64,000 nucleotides of DNA, taken from Kitasatospora sp. NBC_01250 (lineage in GTDB: Bacteria; Actinomycetota; Actinomycetes; Streptomycetales; Streptomycetaceae). Shown here in pieces: positions 58,005 to 64,000 of this stretch. The notes below the pieces were generated by a model. It searched no databases and had not been told where the DNA came from. It was given only the letters and a program-made list of their open reading frames with translations. The translations under genes and the position numbers were made by a program. Each line of letters starts with the position of its first letter. The stretch's first letter is position 1. The stretch spans positions 992,001 through 1,056,000 of the forward strand of contig NZ_CP108476.1 in NCBI RefSeq assembly GCF_036226465.1, given 5' to 3'.

Positions 58005-60593
58005 TCAGTACTGGGTGCTGACCGTCACACCGCTGAAGTCGGTGTTGGCGTAGAGGCTGAGGTAGCGGTACCCGGCCGTCGTGTTGGTGACGGTGAGGGA
58101 CTGGGCGGTGCTACCGGGGGTGGTGGACGAGGCGGTGAAGGTGCTCGGCGAGGCCCAGGTGTTCGGGTCGTAGTAGAGCGAGGCGCTGCCGGTCCCGCCG
58201 GAGGTCGAGACCTTCAGCGTGGTGGTGCCGGCCGGCAGGTAGATGTACAGGTAGTCCAGGTTGCCGGCGCTCTCGGCGCGGCCGGAGCGGGAGCAGTTCT
58301 GGCCCATCGCGTCGGTGCGCGCGTCGGTGCAGGTGGGCAGGGTGGTGGTGCCACCGGTGGTCACGGTGACCGAGGCCGGGGTGCTGGCGCTCTTGCCGCT
58401 GCTGTCGGTGGCCGTCAGGGCGACCGTGTAGGTGCCGGCCGCCGCGTAGGTGTGGGTCGGGTTCTGCTGGTCGGAGGAGGTGCCGTCGCCGAAGGTCCAG
58501 TGCCAGGAGGTGATCCTGTCCGAACTGGCGGTCTCGACCGACTTGTCGCTCAGGCTGACCGTGGCCCCGTTGACCGAGGCGTCGAACAGCGCCGTCGGGC
58601 CCTCGGCGTAGCAGGCGCCGGCGGCGCAGCTGGTGAGCCAGCTGTCGAAGTCGGCGTCGTAGGCGGTGCCGATGCTGTTGTAGACCGCGTAGGCGCCCTG
58701 GAAGTCACCGGCGCGGAAGTGGTTCAGCATGTTGGTGACGTCGGCGGGGTGCTTCTCGAACATGTACCGGACGGCGAGGTAGCCCCACGGGTAGACGCGG
58801 GTCGAGTCCGAGTTGTCGTAGGTGTTCTGGAAGATCGTGCTGAGCTTGTAGGTGTGGTTGGCCGCCTCCTGCATCGCCTGGGTGTCGGTGGTGCCGCGGT
58901 AGGCGTAGGACTCGTACTCGGCGACCCCTTCGATCCACCAGATGTCCGGGACGGACGTCTCGGTGGTGAAGTTGCCCTTCATGTCGTAGATGCCGTCCAT
59001 GTAGTGCGTGTACTCGTGGTTCAGGTTCCACACGTTGGCGGTGAAGCCGTCGTTCCAGGACTTCTGGTACATCACCGAGACGGCCTGGTTGGTCGGGTCC
59101 GTCGGGTCCATGACGGTCTGGCCGCCGTTGTCGGTGGAGTTGCCGAAGATCGCCCAGGAGTAGTTCACGTAGTCGGCCTGGTTGGCGAAGATCCCCAGCG
59201 TGATGGTCTTGTCGTACTGGCCGGGGACCGGGCCGTTGTCCTTGACCATGTTGTGGAAGAAGGTGTCCTCGCCGCGCAGGCTGGTGCAGACCGCCGCCAG
59301 GTCGGCGGGTGAGAGGTCCTCGGTCTCGATGGTGCGGTTGTCGCAGACCAGGGTGTCGGGCAGGATCGCGGCGGTCAGCTTCGCCGGCAGGTCGCAGGTG
59401 TTGTAGTACGAGCACTGGGCGCCGTCGAAGGCGTCCGCCTGGTAGGCGGTGTGCACGTAGAGCGGGCCGGTGCTGCCGGTGATCCGGGCGGAGTCGAGCA
59501 CCGCCTTGACCAGCGGCCTGGCCGCCGCCTCGATGGTGGCGTTGTCGCCGGACATCCGGGCCAGGTCGTTGCCCGCGTTCTCGTCCAGGAAGGCGTTCGG
59601 GCCGGTGAGCAGGTCCTCGTGCCCCAGCGCGAAGGTGCTGAGGGTGCCCAGGATGCTCGGGTCGGCGGTGACCGCGGTGACGAAGTCCGGGTTGTAGTTG
59701 CCCCGCCACAACGGCGCCGACAGCACGGAGTTGACCGCGTTCACCAGCTTGGGGAAGGCGTTGTAGGAGTTGTTGTAGCTACTCAGGACCTGCTTGTAGA
59801 CCTTCAGGTAGTCGCCCTGCAGGTTCGCGCTGTCGGTCAGCACCAGCACGTCGTACAGCACACTGCCGTTGTTGTCGTTGACGTCGGTCCAGTGCTGCCC
59901 GGCGAAGAAGGCGTCGAGTCCGGCCTTGGTCGCACTGGTGAGCGCGGCGTCGTAGCTGCCGACGGCGCCGGCGTTGTAGGACTGGACGTAGTAGCCGGCC
60001 CGCAGGAAGAGCACGAGCTGCCAGATGCCGGTGGAGTCGTCGCCGGTGTAGTCGGCCGCCAGGCTCTGGAACGCCTGGGCGACGGAGAGCATCTGCGGTT
60101 CCTTGAAGACGTTGCCCGCGTCGGTGCCGGTGACGTTGAAGAGCGTGTTGACGCAGTCCGTGGTCGAGCCCTCCACGAAGGAGACCAGGCCGGACCCGGT
60201 CCGGCTGCCGAAGTCGGCCGGGGTGCAACTCTGGGTGTCCTTCGCACCATTGGCGCGGGCCGCTTTCGGCTTGGCGGGCACGGGCGCGGAGGCGGCCGGA
60301 CGCGGCGTGGTCTGCACGGCCGTGCCGGCCGGCTGGCCCATCACGGCCTGGCCGAGCAGGGCCGGTGGCAGCGGGGCGGCGGCGGGGGCGAAGTCGTCGG
60401 ATCCGGCGGCCACGGTCGGCCCGAGCGGCTTGGGGACGGCGGAGGCGGCGGCCGCGGGTGCGGTCGCGGCCGGCGGCCGGGCGGCGGCCGGTGCCGCTGC
60501 GGCCAGCGCGGGCGCCGGCAGCAGGGTGGCGGCGGTGGCACAGCCGGCGACGACACCGGCCATGAGGGTGGGGAGCGGTATGCGCAGACGCAC
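58005..60593 (-). CDS. Secreted M9 collagenase with PKD and prepeptidase C-terminal domains
   Basis: An 862-residue exported metalloprotease. A signal peptide (TLMAGVVAGCATAATLLPAP) is followed by a Pro/Ala-rich stretch, an activator-like domain (about 120-390), the peptidase unit with NLNHEYTHYMDGIYD (HExxH zinc site) and WWIEGVAEYESYAY (Glu ligand), a PKD domain near 650-735 (WHWTFGDGTSSDQQNPTHTY) and a PPC-type collagen-binding domain to the C-terminus. Probably degrades collagen-like or other proteins outside the cell. ATG 60593. Confidence 0.95.
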   Translation of the reverse strand: MRLRIPLPTLMAGVVAGCATAATLLPAPALAAAAPAAARPPAATAPAAAASAVPKPLGPTVAAGSDDFAPAAAPLPPALLGQAVMGQPAGTAVQTTPRPAASAPVPAKPKAARANGAKDTQSCTPADFGSRTGSGLVSFVEGSTTDCVNTLFNVTGTDAGNVFKEPQMLSVAQAFQSLAADYTGDDSTGIWQLVLFLRAGYYVQSYNAGAVGSYDAALTSATKAGLDAFFAGQHWTDVNDNNGSVLYDVLVLTDSANLQGDYLKVYKQVLSSYNNSYNAFPKLVNAVNSVLSAPLWRGNYNPDFVTAVTADPSILGTLSTFALGHEDLLTGPNAFLDENAGNDLARMSGDNATIEAAARPLVKAVLDSARITGSTGPLYVHTAYQADAFDGAQCSYYNTCDLPAKLTAAILPDTLVCDNRTIETEDLSPADLAAVCTSLRGEDTFFHNMVKDNGPVPGQYDKTITLGIFANQADYVNYSWAIFGNSTDNGGQTVMDPTDPTNQAVSVMYQKSWNDGFTANVWNLNHEYTHYMDGIYDMKGNFTTETSVPDIWWIEGVAEYESYAYRGTTDTQAMQEAANHTYKLSTIFQNTYDNSDSTRVYPWGYLAVRYMFEKHPADVTNMLNHFRAGDFQGAYAVYNSIGTAYDADFDSWLTSCAAGACYAEGPTALFDASVNGATVSLSDKSVETASSDRITSWHWTFGDGTSSDQQNPTHTYAAAGTYTVALTATDSSGKSASTPASVTVTTGGTTTLPTCTDARTDAMGQNCSRSGRAESAGNLDYLYIYLPAGTTTLKVSTSGGTGSASLYYDPNTWASPSTFTASSTTPGSTAQSLTVTNTTAGYRYLSLYANTDFSGVTVSTQY

Positions 60594-60677
60594 TGCTAAA
60601 GCCCTTCTCCTGTGGGGGGAGTTGACTGAACATCAAGTGACGCCAGGGGGGTTGACGTGCATCCTGCCACCAGACGA

Positions 60678-60695
60678 GTGACAGTACAATGTCAC
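60678..60695. promoter_or_regulatory. Inverted repeat upstream of collagenase gene
   Basis: GTGACA-GTACAA-TGTCAC: six perfect pairs, 85 bases upstream of the collagenase start. Could be an operator or part of the promoter; no adjacent regulator gene. Confidence 0.45.
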
Positions 60696-60933
60696 GCGTC
60701 ATACATTTCTTGAGCCTGCCCCGACTGCGGAGGATCCAGGGGCCGGCCCGCCCGCCCGGCGACACGGAACAGCGAGGCCCGGACATCACTGTGCAATATC
60801 ACACGTCGCATGTCAGGCCTTGCTGCTGACACCTTCGCCCCGTGCCGAGGCCACGTCAACCCTCCGAACGCCGACCGGAACACGCTCGCGCCTGCCCACC
60901 GGCGGCGGTGGACCGCTTCGTCGCATACGAGAA

Positions 60934-60958
60934 GGCCCGCCGCGAGCTGCGGCGGGCC
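60934..60958 (-). terminator. Terminator of SDR epimerase gene
   Basis: GGCCCGCCGC and GCGGCGGGCC, ten perfect pairs with loop GAGCT. On the minus strand TTCTCGT follows, giving a partial U-tract. Confidence 0.75.
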
Positions 60959-61029
60959 AGTGGGTCGGACGGCTGATGGGTCGGACGGTCAGTGGCTCGG
61001 ACTGGTGATGGGGCGGGACGGCCAGGCGC

Positions 61030-61983
61030 TCAGCCGGTCGTCCGGCGCGGCGCGGCCAGGCGCGCGCGCCACCACGCCACGGTCGCCGTCACCTGCGCGT
61101 CGAGGGGCGTGGCCCGCACCGCGAAGGCCGCCTGGTAAGCGCTCGCGTCGATCACGAAGGGCGCCTCGAACTGGTAGCGGACCTCCTTCAACTCGCGCAG
61201 CAGCGGGGAGAAGAGCGCGGCCAGGCCCAGCACGGCCGAGGGCAGCCCGCGCACCGCGACCGGCCCCGTACCCGCCTCGGCGGCCAGCTGGTCGACCATC
61301 TCCCGGGCGGAGCGGGCGGGCTCGGTCGGCACGTGCCAGGCCCGTCCCCAGGCCTGCTCCGCGCCCGCGAGCTCCGCCAACGCCCGGGCCACGTCGGGGA
61401 GGTAGCTCCAGCTGTGCGCGGCGTTCGGATCGCCGAGCACCGAGACCGGCCTGCCGCGCAGCAGCCGGGGCATCACCCGCGCGGCCAGATGTCCGCCGTC
61501 GGTCACGCCGGGCCCGAAGAAGTCCGAGGCCCGCAGCTCGACCGCCCGGATCCGGCCCTGCTCGTGCAGGCTCCGGGCCTGCTCCCACAGGGCGGCGCGC
61601 ACCCGTCCCTTGGTGCCGGTCGCCGCGAGGGGCAGCCGCTCGGTCAGCGGACCGTCCACCGGGCCGTAGCCGTAGAGGTTGCCGAGCATCACCAGGACGG
61701 CCCCACCGGCCTCGGCCGCCGCGCAGAGCGAGGAGGCCAGTGGCGGCCAGTCACTCGCCCAGCGGTGGTAGGGCGGCGCCGCGCAGCTGTACACCGCGGC
61801 CGCGCCCCGCACCACCTCGGTCAGGCGCGTGCTGTCGGTCGTGTCCAGCGCGATGTGCTCGATGCCGGGCTCGGGGCTTCGGCCCGACCTGGTGACCACC
61901 CGTACCTCGTGCCCCTGGTCGGCCAGCAGCCGTGCGGTGGCGGCCCCGGCGGGCCCGAATCCGATGACGACGTGAAGGCTCAC
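61030..61983 (-). CDS. NAD(P)-dependent epimerase/dehydratase-type (extended SDR) protein
   Basis: A 317-residue Rossmann protein: HVVIGFGPAGAATARLLADQ (dinucleotide motif), NLYGYGPVDG replacing the canonical YxxxK region, and a C-terminal part of the atypical SDR type (HSWSYLPDVARALAELAG). The active-site Tyr-Lys pair is not clear, so activity as a reductase or epimerase is unproven. GTG 61983. Followed by a clear terminator. Confidence 0.85.
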   Translation of the reverse strand: MSLHVVIGFGPAGAATARLLADQGHEVRVVTRSGRSPEPGIEHIALDTTDSTRLTEVVRGAAAVYSCAAPPYHRWASDWPPLASSLCAAAEAGGAVLVMLGNLYGYGPVDGPLTERLPLAATGTKGRVRAALWEQARSLHEQGRIRAVELRASDFFGPGVTDGGHLAARVMPRLLRGRPVSVLGDPNAAHSWSYLPDVARALAELAGAEQAWGRAWHVPTEPARSAREMVDQLAAEAGTGPVAVRGLPSAVLGLAALFSPLLRELKEVRYQFEAPFVIDASAYQAAFAVRATPLDAQVTATVAWWRARLAAPRRTTG

Positions 61984-62109
61984 GCACGAACACTAGCGCG
62001 AGCGCGTACCGCGTACCGGGCAGTACCCGCGCGACAACTGACGGAGCGGCCCTGCCGCGCGGGGTTCGCGTGGCAGGGCCGCAGCGCCGCAGGGCCGTCC
62101 GGTCGGGGC

Positions 62110-63687
62110 TCAGGCCATGGACGGGCCCGGCGTGGAGTTCACCCAGGCCCAGTCGGACCAGGTGCTGAAGCCGGTCTGCCACCGGTGGTGGACGCCGGTG
62201 CTGCTGGTGCCGAACACCTCGATCCGGCCGTCCTGGTTGTCGGTCGCCGTGATCCCGGTGCCGCCGGTGCCGAAGGTCTCCCAGGTGGACCAGGCGCCGT
62301 TCACGCCGGTCTGCCAGAGGTGCGTGGCGGTGCTGCCGTTGATCGCGAACACCTCGATCCGGCCGTCGACCGACCGCGCCGAGGAGAGTTCGGAGCCGGT
62401 CGCCCCGCCGCCGGTGGCGGCCCAGTCCGACCAGGTGGTGAAGCTGGTCTGCCATCGGTGGAACACTCCGGCGGCGCTGGAGGCGAACACCTCCAGACGC
62501 CCGTCGGCGTCATGATCGACCGTCAGGCCCGTGCCACCGCCGCCGAAGTCCTCCCAGGCCGACCAGCCGCCGTTGACCGCGCTCTGGTAGAGGTGGCCGA
62601 AGGTGGTGGCCGAGAGCGCGAACACCTCCAGCCGGCCGTCCGGCGCGTTCTCCATCTGCAGCTGCGCGTCGGCCGGACCGCCCACGCCCGCCCAGTCGGC
62701 GAAGGCGCTGTTCGGCGCGGTCTGCCAGGTGTGGAAGACGCCGGCCGCGCTGGAGGCGAACAGCTCGATCCGGCCGTCGGCGTTGCTGCCGGCCGCGATC
62801 CTGGTCCCGCCGCCGCCCAGCCGGGACCAGGCCGACCAGTCGGCGTTCGGCGCGTTCTGCCAGCTGTGGTCCAGCTCGGAGCCGTTCACCGCGAAGAGTT
62901 CGAGCCGGCCGTCCTGGTTCGGCGCGATCGCCAGCTGCGCGTCGGCCGGACCGCCCACGTTGGTCCACTCCGACCAGCCGCCGTTGACCGCCGTCTGCCA
63001 GGTGTGCCAGACGCCGTCCGGGCCCGCCGCGAAGGTCTCCAGCCGGCCGTCGGCGTCCCGGCCGGACACCACGCGGCCGGACGGGTAGGGGTGCGGCCTG
63101 GCGACACTGTCCTCGATGACGCTGTTGTAACGGCGGGCGGTGTAGGCGCTGTTGGGGTGCCCGTCGAGCGAGGCGTCGTTGATGTTGGCGGTCAGGTGCT
63201 GGACCGGTGTCGCGCCGAAGGTGTAGTAGGAGAAACCGCCGTTGGCGTCGAGCCACTGGTCGAAGAGGAGCACGTGGTCGCTGTAGTCGTCCAGGACGTC
63301 GCCGGGGCGCAGGTCGCCGCGCGCGATCTCGGTGGAGAAGCTGTCCGACAGCGACCCGGTCCAGGCGTTGGTGTTGAGGTGCCAGGCCATCGAGACGTAA
63401 CCCGAGCAGTCGCGGCGGTAGTCGAAGTCGCCGCCGGGGCCGGGTGAGTAGGCGTTCGAGTCGTAGGGTCCCGGCTGGTTGTCCACCCAGTACTGGGCTC
63501 GCGAGATGATCTCGCTGCGGGTGATCCGGCCGCCGAGCACCGAATCCGCCGCTGCGTGGCCGGCGCCGGCCAGGCCGGTGCCCGCCAGGGCGAGGACGAG
63601 CACCACGGCCGTCAGCAGGGCGCGGACCGCCGCTGCCGGGCCGCGCCGGCTCGGGGGCTGTCCGGGGTGGGTGGACGTGGACCTCAT
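62110..63687 (-). CDS. Secreted NlpC/P60-like protein with lectin-type propeller repeats
   Basis: A 525-residue exported protein. Signal peptide (ALLTAVVLVLALAGTGLAGA) then a domain at about 50-190 with RRDCSGYVSMAW and DYSDHVLLFDQW, Cys and His like an NlpC/P60 or CHAP amidase. From about 210 to the end there are seven repeats of around 45 residues, each with DGRLEVFA-like, HTWQT and W-W elements, as in PLL/tectonin sugar-binding propellers. Probably binds a cell-wall or foreign glycan and cleaves peptide. ATG 63687 after GAGGAG. Confidence 0.9.
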   Translation of the reverse strand: MRSTSTHPGQPPSRRGPAAAVRALLTAVVLVLALAGTGLAGAGHAAADSVLGGRITRSEIISRAQYWVDNQPGPYDSNAYSPGPGGDFDYRRDCSGYVSMAWHLNTNAWTGSLSDSFSTEIARGDLRPGDVLDDYSDHVLLFDQWLDANGGFSYYTFGATPVQHLTANINDASLDGHPNSAYTARRYNSVIEDSVARPHPYPSGRVVSGRDADGRLETFAAGPDGVWHTWQTAVNGGWSEWTNVGGPADAQLAIAPNQDGRLELFAVNGSELDHSWQNAPNADWSAWSRLGGGGTRIAAGSNADGRIELFASSAAGVFHTWQTAPNSAFADWAGVGGPADAQLQMENAPDGRLEVFALSATTFGHLYQSAVNGGWSAWEDFGGGGTGLTVDHDADGRLEVFASSAAGVFHRWQTSFTTWSDWAATGGGATGSELSSARSVDGRIEVFAINGSTATHLWQTGVNGAWSTWETFGTGGTGITATDNQDGRIEVFGTSSTGVHHRWQTGFSTWSDWAWVNSTPGPSMA

Positions 63688-63731
63688 GGTCTCAACGACT
63701 CCTCTCGTAGGGTTCACCGGACGCACCGGAT

Positions 63732-64000
63732 TCACGCCCCGGTCCAGGCGGGGCCGCCGAACGTGCCGTCACCGTTCCAGGCGCTCCAGCCGCCGTTCGG
63801 CGCGGTCTGCCAGATGTGCGAGATGTTCGCGCCACCGGGAGCGAGCGCGAACACCTCCATCCGGCCGTCGGCGTTGTGACTGACGTTCACGGTCGCCGCC
63901 GCGCCGCCGAACGAGCCGTTCCAGGCACCCCAGCCCGCCGACGGCGCCACCTGCTCACGCTCCGCCACCGACGAACCGTTCGGCCCCAGCACGAAGACCG
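63732..64000 (-). CDS. Propeller-repeat protein, 5' end outside the window
   Basis: The last 88 or so residues of a protein reading in from beyond 64000. It shows the same repeat as the downstream gene: VSHNADGRMEVFALAPGG, ISHIWQTAPNGGWSAWNG, and FGGPAW at the end. It ends 44 bases before the NlpC/P60-propeller gene, so the two form an operon. Only a partial view is available, so the N-terminal domain is unknown. Confidence 0.85.
   Translation of the reverse strand, partial: VFVLGPNGSSVAEREQVAPSAGWGAWNGSFGGAAATVNVSHNADGRMEVFALAPGGANISHIWQTAPNGGWSAWNGDGTFGGPAWTGA

Larger units (their letters stand above)
60594..61029. other. Intergenic region between two minus-strand genes
   Basis: 436 bases. 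Holds the collagenase promoter, an inverted repeat at 60678-60695, and the terminator of the epimerase gene at 60934-60958, followed by a loose repeat (GGGTCGGACGG) at 60960-61010. No gene supported. Confidence 0.6.

Overview
The window is very GC-rich, with strongly G/C-biased third codon positions, GTG/TTG starts, GTGA/ATGA stop-start overlaps, a complete conservon (cvnA-E) and several families typical of streptomycetes. It is a chromosomal segment of a Streptomycetaceae actinomycete (Streptomyces or Kitasatospora). No rRNA, tRNA or CRISPR array was recognised.

1-9.5 kb: a UvrA-like ATPase cut by the window edge with an AraC-type regulator, then a 5-oxoproline (pyroglutamate) module. pxpA, pxpB, pxpC and a FadR/GntR regulator lie on the minus strand. 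DUF969, DUF979 (putative transporter) and pcp (pyroglutamyl peptidase) diverge from them, with a perfect 19-bp palindrome between. Next is a secreted NlpC/P60 cell-wall hydrolase behind a structured leader. 9.6-22.4 kb: ordinary accessory genes: exonuclease, glycosyltransferase, a PadR-controlled membrane operon, MFS-cupin/TetR with an operator over a leaderless start, FAD monooxygenase, class A beta-lactamase and a histone-H1-like winged-helix protein.

22.4-45.1 kb: an accessory region with three different RiPP pathways: (i) a minimal class II lanthipeptide pair (LanM and precursor); (ii) a graspetide cluster (TgmA-like precursor, ATP-grasp ligase, PIMT-type methyltransferase) next to an A/T-richer XRE-TPR regulator and a broken large serine recombinase; (iii) a compact six-gene thiopeptide cluster with the architecture of lactazole (lazA-lazF) but an altered core peptide. 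In (i) and (iii) a strong hairpin lies directly after the precursor gene, which suggests precursor-biased expression. Between (i) and (ii) are an FBP-type EF-G-binding protein and a divergent TetR sharing a 25-bp palindrome, an SGNH hydrolase and decayed gene fragments.

45.2-64 kb: a SnoaL-like protein; the conservon (kinase-like CvnA, roadblock CvnB, DUF742 CvnC, GTPase CvnD, and a CvnE P450 lacking the ExxR motif); a PucR-type regulator; an AraC/DUF2000 pair; an Asp/Glu racemase-like protein; small secreted or membrane proteins; a universal stress protein; RNase HI with a Cys/His tail; a secreted M9 collagenase; an SDR epimerase; and two adjacent secreted proteins with lectin-like propeller repeats, the last cut by the window end.
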